Assembly (NCBI RefSeq): GCF_905220415.1
Contig: NC_059547.1
Location: forward strand, 7,018,501 to 7,082,500
DNA from: Colias croceus
Taxonomy: Eukaryota > Arthropoda > Insecta > Lepidoptera > Pieridae
Reading direction: 5' to 3'
DNA length: 64,000 bases
The notes beneath the pieces were generated by a model. That model was given only the letters and a program-made list of their open reading frames with translations. It made no database searches and was not told where the DNA came from. The position numbers and the translations under genes were made by a program. The number at the start of each line of letters is the position of its first letter. Position 1 is the stretch's first letter. Of this stretch, positions 1 through 10,642 are shown piece after piece.

Positions 1-3
1 ATG

Positions 4-14
4 TTAGGACAACT
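4..14. repeat. Target-site duplication, left copy
   Basis: The 11-bp sequence ttaggacaact is repeated exactly at 211-221 and brackets the truncated LINE. Confidence 0.8.
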
Positions 15-210
15 CGTCGTCGTCGTCGTCGTTTCAGCCGTGGGACGTTCACTGCTGGACAAAGGCCTCCCTCAGGGTTTTCTACCGCGACCTGTCACCG
101 GTGGCCTGCATCCAGCGGCTCCCTGCCACTCGGACCAGGTCTTCTGTCCATCTTGTGGGTGGTCGTCCCACGCTTCGTCGCCCAGTACGTGGTCTCCATT
201 CGAGAACCTT
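15..210 (-). mobile_element. 5'-truncated RTE-like LINE 3' end with target-site duplication
   Basis: Read on the minus strand, this piece encodes the degenerate C-terminal tail of an RTE-type reverse transcriptase protein (pattern RWT-DL-RVAGSRWMQ...REAFVQQ, one frameshift needed) and ends in a short (GAC)n tail, seen on the plus strand as gtcgtcgtcgtc at 16-31. It is bounded by an identical 11-bp direct repeat, ttaggacaact, at 4-14 and 211-221, the expected target-site duplication. Only about 195 bp remain, so it is a dead, strongly 5'-truncated copy. The open frame beginning at base 1 on the plus strand is antisense to it. The RTE assignment is from remembered protein pattern and is less certain than the insertion structure. 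Confidence 0.8.
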
Positions 211-221
211 TTAGGACAACT
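211..221. repeat. Target-site duplication, right copy
   Basis: Exact match to 4-14 on the other side of the truncated LINE. Confidence 0.8.
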
Positions 222-913
222 AGTTGACTAGAATTCGAAATATAATGACGGAACACAAATTGTGACTTCAGAAACACCAATACACACGGATACTACGATA
301 TCCAAACATATTTAAACGCTCATTTTAGGCAACGTTCGATATCTAGGGTGAACCAGCAGAATTCCAAAAAACAAACAGTTCACTCCTTCCCACACAATAA
401 GATTTATAGTAACCGATAAAAATACCACGTTGGTTCTTTCAAGTCGCCACCGTTCTAAATCTATGCGATGTACGTTGTTACGTACGTAAATAAATAAACA
501 ATGCCTCTGTTCACAGTTTGCGCTGGGAAAACAGAAATTACTACATATTAATAGCCGTTTGTGATCTCGATGCGATTTCAGTGCGATAATGTGCTGCGGA
601 TAAACGTGTCAATCCGCGCGCGAAACGCAAGACATGTTTGTAAAATTTATGATTAATTTTCTCCCCGTTCTAACTGGGGTTTCTTTGATTTAACAGTCAT
701 AAAATCACTTTATAATATTATAAATTCTTGTTCTTTGTGTATAAATCAATTCTATGTGCGTCGGGTGGGTATAATTCTGTTTTACTTATTCAGGGAATCA
801 TTTAAAAAAATATTATTCAATGTTGAATCTTCTGTATTTTTTTTTAACTTTTAACAGAAATTCACCTATTGTAATAATTTAAATATCCGTAATTAACTTT
901 TCATTATATTCTA
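222..913. other. AT-rich stretch with no recognised gene
   Basis: No exon with plausible splice sites and phase was recognised here. It may be intron or 5' flank of the claudin-like gene whose first recognised exon starts at 2772. A GC-richer patch near 560-640 was inspected as a possible exon and dropped for lack of a donor. Confidence 0.4.
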
Positions 914-1245
914 GGAGGTAGCAACGTTGACAAGTGAGCATTTTAGTATAGTTGGTTCTTTGATATGCTGTTCCTCTTGCTATTTCGGTTACAGTTCGGG
1001 CTGTCTGGCTGGCCGCAGTGGTTGCGTTTATTAGTGCGCATCTTATCTGCACAGGAAAATATTCTTAATTTAAAGTCATTTTTTAACGCGTAATTTTTAA
1101 TCGTTGGCCTTTAGATAGATCCATTAGACATACATTTTTTATTGCAAGACGTTTTTTTCGTTGTTAAATAGGTGCCAGACGCAATTTTTATTTCAAAATA
1201 ATTAAAATATCATCGAAATAAGTGAAATTCCATCAACATGAGTCC
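914..1245 (+). repeat. Left arm of inverted repeat
   Basis: About 332 bp, the reverse complement of 1665-1997 with scattered substitutions and small indels. Confidence 0.85.
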
Positions 1246-1664
1246 CAGTGAAGGATAAGTAATCACTGTGTTACTTATACTATATATAATATTCATTTTA
1301 CTATTTACAGTTTTTTTGCAACAATCTACCATATCGCCTCCTTTTTCCCAACGAACCTCAAATAGGACGTTAATGTAAACTTGATAAAAATCAAATATCA
1401 TCAAGAAATTAAAGACTTTTTAACGGATTTTAAACGCGATTTATTCATTGTATTATTTTCTCAAGTCTTTAATTTCAAAATGTATAATACTCGCGTAAAA
1501 TCAAACACTAGAAAATACAAATATCATCAAATTCATATTTATACCCAAAAGTGTAATAAATATGAAACCATCTATTAAAAATATTAGTTTACTAATTATT
1601 CAATATAAGTATTAAAAAAGGATAATATAATATAAATAATAAAGTTATTACTTACCTTTTAAGC

Positions 1665-1997
1665 GGACTCATGTTGATGTAATTTCACTTATTTCGATGA
1701 CATTTTAGTTATTTTGAAATAAAAATTGCGTATGGCACCTATTTTACAACGAAAAAAACGTCTTGCAATAAAAAAATTATGTCTGATGGATCTATCTAAA
1801 GGCAATAGATTAAAAATTACGCGTTAAAAAATGACTTTAAATTAGGGATATTTTCCTGTACAGATAAGATGCGCACTAATAAACGCAACCACTGCGGCCA
1901 GCCAGACAGCCCGGACTCTAACCGAAATAGCAAGAGAAACAGTATATCAAAAACCCAACCATACTAAAATGACTTTTTTTTAAACGTTGCTAGCTCC
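1665..1997 (-). repeat. Right arm of inverted repeat
   Basis: About 333 bp, the reverse complement of 914-1245. Confidence 0.85.
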
Positions 1998-2771
1998 CGT
2001 ACTATTAGGATTTCACACAAATAATGTTTATTTAACGCATTGTCAATTGAAGTCAAATTTCATTTCACACGATACAAAATCTATCCACTAATGCGATCCT
2101 AAATAATGAAGAGACTTCAGTGGAAAGCTCATTATTTCAGTTTTGATTTATTGTTAAATATATTATCTTCAAAATCGGACCGTATTTCCTATTTAATCTA
2201 TTCCAGGTTCCGAATATGTTCCAATTTCATTTCACGAATATAATTGGAATTTATTCGGAACACATGGAAACACTTCAAAGCGAACAATAAAATAAAATAT
2301 CTCCGTATGGACCATTTTATCGTTTCATAGTTAAATGTTTTGGCTTTAATAATATATTGGGAATTAATTACATGTCGTAAAACAGTCTAGTCGGATTCAA
2401 GGGCCATATTTATAGCATCGTAACTGTAGGTAATAAACACCCGGTACCGATTTGGAGAATTTAACTCTATTTTTGGACGGATAATTCTGTACCACAATCC
2501 TGTGTATAAATATCGAGTAAAAGCAACATTCCGCTTCGATTCAAGTAATAGAAAATGTTCGTGTAGTATAAATCTTGGTTTTTGTATGCTATGTTCTTAT
2601 TGGAACATTATTCTGCAGAAGTATATCCAATATTTTATAAATATAAAGTCCACGATCTCAAAGACACTTCACTGTATTAACATCTATCGTCTTTTTAATC
2701 ATCGACGCAGCTCAAGAATATTTTTCTCATAAAACTCAGCGATGTTTTTTATCATAACTCTTCTGTTTCAG

Positions 2772-5700
2772 ATTGTACGAATTATTTAGCGCAACCCCAA
2801 ATGAAAAATGGCAAGCCTACAGATCCTGCCTATGATATTGATGTCGCAAGTGAGTATTTTAAACTTTTTTTTTTGTATTTTTTTCGTTTAACGTTTTACA
2901 AAGAAAACTATTATAATAACAACTGTAAGTTTTTGCTTCGCTTTAAACCTATACTCGGAGTAGATATACGCAAAATAGTAATAGCTTCTCAGTAGCTTTA
3001 TGTTCTGATGTACCTATGTAATTTTGGTGTAACCTTCTTCTTCTTCTTCTTTTTTTCAAATGGCAACTCCCGATCCTAGTGAGGACGGATTCTGCCAATA
3101 TCAGGTTTTGAACGGATGGTCAGTTTAAGTTAATGCTCATGTTAAGCGTGCTCTGTGCTGACGAAAAATCACGGTTGAGATGATTTACTTTTTATTTACT
3201 CATAGACTTCTTACATGGAGCTGTATAACCTGACAAAGAACAAATATTAGTTATAGACAACACAACACATCACAAAAGCATAGCATAAAATAGGTATAGG
3301 TAGTCAAGAGGGAGTTCAAAATTTTAGATTGTTAAAATTGATAAATTTTGATAGGATATTCACAAATGAGGTAGGGACAAGGCAAAGTAAACACTTAAAA
3401 TTAGTAGGGTGGGGAACATCTGGGGGAAGGATATCCAGAAGTGAGATTCGGAGCTTTGGGCAAACAAAGAATAAATGGTCATAACTACCTTCGTCTATAC
3501 CACACTCACAGAGAGAATGGTCACGAACATGAATTTTAAATAAATGAATAGGAGTGGTATTGTGACCTAAACGAAGGCGGCAAATGGTGGAAACAGTAGG
3601 CTTGTCTATATTAGGGAAACGGAAGAACCAGGGCTTACGTGGAATTGAGGGTTGGATATCTCTATAAAATTTCCCTTTGGTTGAATTTTTCCACTGACTG
3701 TTCCATGTATGATCCAAGCGATCCTTAAAGAGAAGAGAGATCGTGGGCATAATTAGAGTAATGCTCCAGAGTACCATGTTGAATGGCAGATTTAGCCAGA
3801 ACGTCAGCTTTCTCATTGCCTACAATACGAGAATGGCTTGGAATATGTACTAAATCTACCTGAAGCCCTTTTCTGAAGCAGTTGTAAAGTGCGGATTTGA
3901 TTAGAAAGATGATAGGAAATTTAGACTTTGAGCGGAAAGGGTTAGAAGTAATAGACTGAAGACAGCTGAGGGAGTCTGAAAAAAATACTGAATTTTGGAG
4001 ATTATGAGAGTCGATAAAATTGAGAGCTTCCAAGATAGTGTAAGTTTTTGATTCGCTTTAAATCTATACTCGGAGTAGATATACGCAAAATAGTAGTAGC
4101 TTCTCAGTAGCTTTATGTTCTGATGTACCTATGTACTTTTGGTGTAACCTAAATTCAATGGTATAATTTTTATGTCATACGTAATAGGAGAACGTTAATT
4201 TATTTGATGTCATAATAATTAGCTTTAACTAGCTATAATATTATTATGTATCTATTATAATATTGAAAATACGAAATACTAAAAGTATGTGTGTTAGTTT
4301 GGTTTCAATCTAAATAAAAAGCATATCTCAATTTTGCTTTTAAACGAGTGCCTAGTAATTACATGTTTAAATTTGGTAGACGAAGAAATTTCAATATCTA
4401 CTGTAATAATTATAATCAGGTTTATTGCTATCTAATGGATAATCCAAGGGATAATATAATGGATAAAGATTTATGAGCTCAATTATGTTGTCATGGCAAC
4501 AAGTTCACAATAATTAAGGTCTCGTTTTGAATATTATAATACAAGAAAATTATAAGTTGTTAATAATATAAGTATCTGATATAACATTAAAGCTAATAGT
4601 GCCAATATTGATACTAAAAATAATTGATTTTTTTCACACTAAAAATCTTGGGTTATGGGCTAAGGCGTAACATGAGCAAAAAGTTTGAGATGCAAATGAC
4701 TGCACTTTTCGAAATACTCTTTCTTTTGCCAAAGTAACGGAGTAGGCAGTATAGTGTATAATCACTCTAATGGCGAGGTAGAATTAAAAATGGCGGCACC
4801 TCGGCGCCATAATTGCTTTTGCTGAGCTTATGATATTCATCGCACTGGTACAAACACGGTACAGATTATATTTTGACGGGAACTCCTAATTTGATTTGAA
4901 AACTGTAATAACTATTGGTGTGTTTGTATAATAATTATTAAAAGGAATACTGTTAACAATTTATTGAAGTGAAAACTTCTTTAGCGGCGTTGGGTATAAA
5001 ATCTTAAACTCGCGTGTCAGGACTCGTGGCCTGATCGAAAAAGCGTAAGACGGATGATTTTTTTTTTAGCTTTTATATTCCATGCGTAAGACGGATACCA
5101 TTCCAAAATATAAAACATGCTGAACGTTAATAATCAAGTTTTCACTTCTGCCGGCACTCCCGGAGTGCAAGTTTTTATTTAATGTTAACAATTTTGCCGA
5201 TACATAAAGCCACCATCACTGCATTCAAAATTTATCATAAAATAAAAAATACATTACAAATCAACAGCAATCATATTACTCAGAACAACTGTTTTTTTTT
5301 CTATTCCATGAATCAAATAAAAAGGAATGGATGAGATAACAAATACCTACTAATCATTATACTTTAAAATAAATAGAGAAGGCAAACCACAAACGTTTAC
5401 CTACATTTTGGCTTAAATACAAACTTTGTTCGCAGATTACGTAAGGACAATGATATCATTCGGCATTATAAGTCTCTTTGTCATGGCTATGGGGTGCGGC
5501 TTCTCTATGTATACCTTCCGAAACCCCCGGTATATGTTCAAGCGCCTTGCTGCGGGCATACACTTCATTAGCAGTAAGTATACCTATATATGCATGTGTT
5601 ATATTAGATAATTATTATGTACACGTCTCCTGCTGTAATAACAAAAGTAGTTGTCTTATAATACGCGTCTGCTATGTTTTAATATCTGAAGTAATTGTCT

Positions 5701-7731
5701 TTTGCAACTTCGTCAACAGAAGATAGTGAAAAAAGAAAGGAGACGGTAAAATATATCTACATTAGGAAATGATCTAGATATTGAATATTTGAAAAATAAA
5801 TTACTAACATTTAAATACATTTTACTACCCGTAGACTATGTTTAATTGTGCAGTGGGCAAAACGAAATATATACTTTTACTCTATATTTTATATTCAAAT
5901 AACTCCAAGATTGGAAGAAAGTTATATTCACAAACAATGTAAATAGTCAAAATTGTTAAGTTTCATAAAATTAGATCGTCACAAATTCTTTGTTTAAAAA
6001 TAGGAATAATATCGCACAGCTAGCGTGTGTACAATGCGTGAAATTACTACCCCGCCTTTTATTTAGTGAAAATCAGCCCCTGAGAGCCATTCCTCTTTAA
6101 ATTAGATTACTTGTTTTACACACCACATTTACCCTGAAAATATATGAAATGTCCGCGCCTTTAATTCGCGTGTGAATTGTAAATAACATTACGCAATTCA
6201 TTATAACAAGAAAACAAACCTTTGTTATTTTTGGCCGTATCCTATAGTATGGCCACGAATAAATGGCACTCAGGTGTCTCGTTTCAATAAGATATTGTAT
6301 AAACATTACTATTTATGTTAAATTACACGATAAAAGCATTCGCATATTGAAAATGATTACATCGAAAAAGCATTGTTTACTTATAACGCTACAATTTTCC
6401 ATTTTATGGCATGGTTTTAATTAAACCAAATTATTACATTACTTACAATTTGATTATATTTTAATAACATGGTTAACGAATCGTTCCTGTTTTGCACAGC
6501 GACAAATTCATGTTTTCTATCAGTCCATCAATTCAAAAGTTCAAATCCAGAAGGGGAATCAATTCAAAATCTTATATTTTATTGAGAATATAATATAATA
6601 CGATCTTCTATTCATAAATTCGCGATTGCTCAGGCGGAATCACGATTGGCCGAGAAGACAGGCATTCGAGCCCCGCCTCGTGATCGAAATATTTATATTC
6701 TATTAAAATGTTTTAAATTATTTAAACCTAACTACTATGAAATATAATATGTAACATTGTCAATAGTTGTGAATAATTGAGTTCACTGTTACTGTTTAAC
6801 TGTTTTCACACAACGTAGAGTCAGGTCTACGGCCAAACTTTGCCATTATGAAATTTGGCAGTCTGCAAGCAGCAAACATTTACTTATTTATTATTAAATT
6901 AAATTGAAAACTCGTTCGCTCCGTTCACAAGCGCTAACCCAACTAGGATTAATTTATTTTGATAGAGATTTAACAAAATTTAATTTTTTAGCTTCATGCA
7001 CATTTGTGGTGGTGCAAGTAACGATGTCATCAGTGGACCACATGAAGAAAAATGTCAAATATATTTATCCAGAACGTGCCTATCATTAGTAAGTACTAAA
7101 ATAAATAGATTTAAAATTTTAAATAATAAATAATTATTTCCACGATACTAAGATTCCTGTTATCTATTGGGTGTAACTTATCCCATAGGCATAATACATG
7201 ATTGAGCTAATTAAATTATACTGTGGAATATCTAATGAGTAATGACTAATTAGATTAATCTTATTGAATTAATTATATATGTATCAATATCCGATGCTCT
7301 GTGTTTTCGATGGGAACTTCCTGCATAATTTGATTAACATAATATTATAAGCATAATATAATCACCTATCTTCATATTATGTTTGGCTTACGTCGGCCTG
7401 CACCCTGCCTGCTGACATTATTATCATAACCGTTAATAGTTAAACAGGCGTTGTTCCTATTCTAAAAAAAATAATTTTATAAAAATGGTATTTGAATTCT
7501 ACACTTATCATATTTGTGAAATCTTATGCTTGTTTTATAAGTACATCTGTGTTTATTGCCATTTTGTTCCATTCTAGCTTCCACGTCAGTTACTTTTTAG
7601 CGTGGTTCGTTGTGCTCGTAAACTTCTTCGCTGCGGCCTCCTTCCTCTGGTACTCCCGCAAGAGGAAAGGTGACAAGGCGGCCACCGACGAGCTCGCCAT
7701 GGCGGACGAACCCACCATCATAGGTCGATGA
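2772..7731 (+). CDS. Claudin/PMP22-like tetraspan membrane protein, 3' four exons (5' partial)
   Basis: Four coding exons join in consistent phase: 2772-2849, 5436-5573, 6992-7088 and 7578-7731 (stop TGA 7729-7731), each with good GT-AG borders. They give about 154 residues after a partial first codon. The first exon encodes a hydrophilic segment (CTNYLAQPQMKNGKP..). Three hydrophobic helices follow: one in exon two (SFGIISLFVMAMGCGFSMY), one across exons two and three (AAGIHFIS..CTFVVVQV) and one in exon four (FLAWFVVLVNFFAAASFLWY). A charged cytoplasmic tail begins SRKRKGDK. The motif YMFKRLAAGIHFIS between helices two and three resembles the claudin/PMP22/EMP family. The exon or exons encoding the first helix and the extracellular W-C-C loop were not found and probably lie left of the window. 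Such proteins act in septate junctions or as channel-associated tetraspans; which one is not clear. Introns one and two hold mobile elements. Confidence 0.75.
2924..3034 (+). repeat. 111-bp direct repeat flanking LINE, left copy
   Basis: Nearly identical (about four mismatches by eye) to 4039-4149. It ends exactly where the (GAA)n tail of the LINE begins. See findings for why this is unusual. Confidence 0.9.
3035..4038 (-). mobile_element. 5'-truncated RNase-H-bearing LINE (I/R1/Loa-like) 3' end
   Basis: On the minus strand two overlapping frames, 4033-3725 and 3816-3316, carry first an RNase H remnant (FFSDSLSCLQSI, then IPSHSRIVGNEKADVLAKSA) and then the C-terminal part with a C-x-C...H...C pattern (HSLCECG...YDHLFFVCPKL) typical after RNase H in I/R1/Loa-type non-LTR elements. 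One frameshift separates the frames, so the copy is dead. The 3' end reads as A-rich followed by (GAA)n on the minus strand (ttcttcttcttc at 3035-3047 on plus). It sits in intron one of the claudin-like gene, in antisense orientation. Confidence 0.85.
3316..4033 (-). pseudogene. Degenerate LINE ORF2: RNase H and C-terminal region
   Basis: The remnant coding part of the LINE spans two frames with a shift in the 3725-3816 overlap. Recognisable residues are the RNase H aspartate (SDSLS) and the GNEKAD motif. Reverse transcriptase and endonuclease domains are absent through 5' truncation. Confidence 0.8.
4039..4149 (+). repeat. 111-bp direct repeat flanking LINE, right copy
   Basis: Begins directly at the truncated 5' end of the LINE and ends with ggtgtaacc, as the left copy does. 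Confidence 0.9.
4966..5149. mobile_element. MITE-like element with 13-bp perfect terminal inverted repeats
   Basis: The ends gaagtgaaaactt (4966-4978) and aagttttcacttc (5137-5149) are perfect reverse complements about 184 bp apart. Between them is a GC-richer interior with two gcgtaagacgga repeats. No coding capacity. It lies in intron one of the claudin-like gene. Family unknown. Confidence 0.6.
6630..6692 (+). repeat. tRNA-derived SINE-like fragment
   Basis: Contains a Pol III B-box-like core (attcgagcccc) followed by gcctcgtgatcga. The same ending (gttcgtaccccgcctcatgatcga) occurs at 36747-36771. It looks like the tRNA-related end of a SINE, not a functional tRNA, because no cloverleaf could be drawn. 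Confidence 0.4.
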
Positions 7732-9760
7732 CCTTTCAGCCTTCCACACAAGCGACCAGCCAGGTCCAAAGGACACTTCCACGAGTCTCCACTGAACAGT
7801 GCTCAAATGACCAAAGCTAAAACAATATTCAAAAGTCTTCCAAATACGCTAGATATTATAACATTCAGGAGCCTAATGCTCCCAACAGAACTTACCTTTA
7901 ATTTTTTCAATCTTAGATTCCTTTGTTAATCTTATAAGCGTTTAATCGCCATTCGCTTGCATGTGGTTTTATTATGATATTGTGGTTATGACTTATAGGA
8001 TTAACGAAGTATATTAGCTTTATGTCTATTTATTTAAGTATATTATTAGTGTTTAAGTAAGACTAGGACTCTGCGTCCAATCTTTTATTTCATTTCCAAC
8101 GTATTTGCTCATGCTATTTGTATTGCAACACTCATAAATAGTCTTTTCTATTAGATATTTCAGATTTTATCGACCCCTAAATATATTATTGTCTTTAAAA
8201 AAATATAGTAATATTATCTTGATTTTTACTAAGAGTAAAATAAATTTAAATAATTATTCTTCATATCGATAGAAACATATTATTATTAAGCAGAAATAAT
8301 ACTGCCTTATTATCATTGTTCATTGTACTGTACAATTTTAATATACGAGTACAAAAAGTTTTATTTTAGAGTGTATTTAATACTTTATTAAATTTTAATG
8401 CTAATCTTGGTATTATATTATATTCTTATAGATCTAGTAAGGGTGAGTTACGTCAAAAATATAAGAAAGACCAAAAGACCATTTCTCTGTTGTCTTCAAA
8501 GAAAGTAATTGTGTAATACTAAAATAATTTATAGTATTATATTTTTACCTTAACTTACCCTAAGATTATCATCTAAAAGTGTGAATCCAAAAATACATTT
8601 TATTTTGTTAGACACGAATATAGTCGAAATAGGAACGATCTCGCGTATGCAATATTGGTAAGCAAGCCTTACTTGCAATAGGTACAGAAATTGATTTTAT
8701 AAAACATAGTTTTCTATAAATATCTTTTACGACTACTTTTCTGGATTGTACATGCACCCAATTAATTTTCAAATAATTTATAACAAATATTGCTTTCGTT
8801 GTAAAGTTCTACTTTGGCTTGTATATTAGTTACCTTGAAATGAAGGCCACTGCAGGGAATATGTACGGGACCTTCTGCCCAACGTCACAATATTATAACT
8901 TTGAGTTAACTTAACGAGGTTTGCGTTCACGTGAAAGCTCTATGAAAGTGCAATGAATCAAAGTCTTAACCTATTAAAGATAATGATTTGTTTTTCTCTT
9001 ATATTTAAGACCCTCGGATTCACACTAAATTAGATCTCGTTTTGTTAATATACTTATTCGTTCTAGTCAACTAGTAATACTCTAAACTTATGCACTGAAA
9101 CTTTATTTGCTGTGCCTTGAACTTACTTTTTGCCAAATTTAATGTTAAGATATTTACTTAAGAATTATAACTGTTATCTTTAATCAATCCATTTATATTT
9201 AATATTACATATTCAACATTTTATTATAATATAAAAGACCACTGTTTATAAATAAACTCAAATAACGCCTTATATTAATTTAAATAGCGAACTAGGAAGG
9301 TCCCTTTTAGACCGTCCTATAAAAATTGTAGATATGGATATTCAGGCGATAGAAAATTATTAACTGGAAGTGTATGGTTTAATAAAAAACCTTAGTATAT
9401 TTTTTTAGTAATTTCTCTTTCGTAAATATGAATATCGCCTATCCAAATATTCAATGGTGTCGCCATAAACGTTCATGCTTCTGCATTGCAATGTATAGTT
9501 ACACAATATTGTCTATTTATTATAATACAGTGTTAAATAACACCAATAATTAATTAAATTCACGATTCTGATAGCATTCATTTGTATACGTACAATTTTA
9601 TCGCCTGAAGCTCCATATACAACTCACGACCTATTGAAAAATATTTCGCTCGTCCACCCTGAGTAATATATTATTCCATGTTTGTATTGTGTAATTAATT
9701 GTCTTTCATATGTTTGGCCTATTGATTCAATAAAAATCTTCATACAATATTTTGTTTCGT
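7732..9760 (+). other. Probable 3' UTR of the claudin-like gene
   Basis: No coding frame or transposon was seen between the stop at 7731 and the repeat beginning at about 9793. Candidate AATAAA signals occur within it, the last at 9729-9734, so a UTR of up to about 2 kb is possible. The true cleavage site cannot be fixed without transcripts. Confidence 0.4.
9729..9734 (+). terminator. Candidate poly(A) signal (AATAAA)
   Basis: Canonical hexamer in attgattcaataaaaatc, the last one before the interspersed repeat at 9793. It could end the long 3' UTR of the claudin-like gene. Confidence 0.35.
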
Positions 9761-9792
9761 TTCCTTTTCCTCTTTATATACTACTTATATTA

Positions 9793-9970
9793 AACTAGCT
9801 TACCACACGCGGCTTCGCCCGCCTTCTCTAAAACGATTTGAGATTTAAACTATCCTATCTCTCAAGTTGGATCGAACTGCACATGGTGTGCGAATTTTAT
9901 TATAATCGGTTAAGTGGTTTAGGAGCCCATTGAGGACAAACATTGTGACACGAGATTTATATATATTAAG
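9793..9970 (-). repeat. Interspersed repeat, 'actagctta..cggcttcgcccgc' type (copy 1)
   Basis: Nearly identical over about 175 bp to 49361-49541, including acgatttgagatttaaac and gttggatcgaactgcacatg. It begins with the gcggcttcgcccgc motif common to short non-LTR-derived repeats of insects. It is non-coding. Confidence 0.75.
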
Positions 9971-10612
9971 ATTTACAATGTAAAATAGCTATTTAGATAA
10001 AATCATGATAAAACTATCTAATGATGTGGAGATATTGGATAAGAATTGTTGTAAAGGTAAGTCACACCTGAGCTCCTTACAAAGAATCTCGTAGTTCCAT
10101 AGACTTATTATATCTATAGAAGATTGCTTAAAGCATTGATGCTTTCAAGATATTATCTCTACTGGGGAAGTTTTATTTATAAATTAATTAAAAACAGTTG
10201 TAGCTGTTCTAATTACTCTAGTGTTGAAGTTGGTTATTACAATTGCGAGTACTTTCTATTGTAATAGTTCTCTCGGCCACTACATTAGTAACTACAAACA
10301 TACCATAAGAAATAACGAGAATACCTGTGTTAATCGTCGGTCCATCTCGTTAAAAGAGCCTCATTCGAAAAACAACTTAAAGTCAAAGTATTAAAGTAGA
10401 AAGTCGCAAATGAGATTGAGAGTGAAAAATGTCGTATTAACTTTTCCCCGGTAGCTATTTACAGACACGCATTGTCGAGAGTCTGGCATCTGCCCAGAAC
10501 TGGGCTGTGTCCACCAGCCTTTAAAAAGGTTAGTGTCCTATAATTTTTTGAAGGTAAAACAAGCGTATTCAATTGTGTATGAATCAATGATAGATTGTTG
10601 CAAAGATTTGAT
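9971..10612. other. Intergenic DNA, nothing recognised
   Basis: No gene, clear repeat or open frame of interest between the repeat at 9793 and the target duplication at 10613. Confidence 0.5.
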
Positions 10613-10642
10613 TTAGGCGCGCCGCACACCAGCGCCACATGC

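Larger units (their letters stand above)
914..1997. mobile_element. Large inverted-repeat (foldback-like) element
   Basis: Two arms of about 332 bp face each other: 914-1245 and 1665-1997, with a roughly 420-bp AT-rich centre. Sampled stretches match at roughly 95%; for example the segment containing attgcaagacg on the left has its complement near 1760 on the right. The outer ends read ggaggtagcaacgtt and aacgttgctagctcc. No transposase-like frame is present in arms or centre, so it is a non-autonomous foldback or long-TIR DNA element. No clear target duplication was found. It lies upstream of exon 2772-2849 of the claudin-like gene, probably in an intron. Confidence 0.85.

Noticed and set aside
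16..31. gtcgtcgtcgtc run as an independent microsatellite or coding repeat
   Set aside because: It is explained as the simple-sequence tail of the truncated LINE with matching target duplications.
4486..4499. Second X-box-like site gttgtcatggcaac in an intron of the claudin-like gene
   Set aside because: One fixed base departs from the consensus (T for C) and it is far from any recognised start of a ciliary gene.
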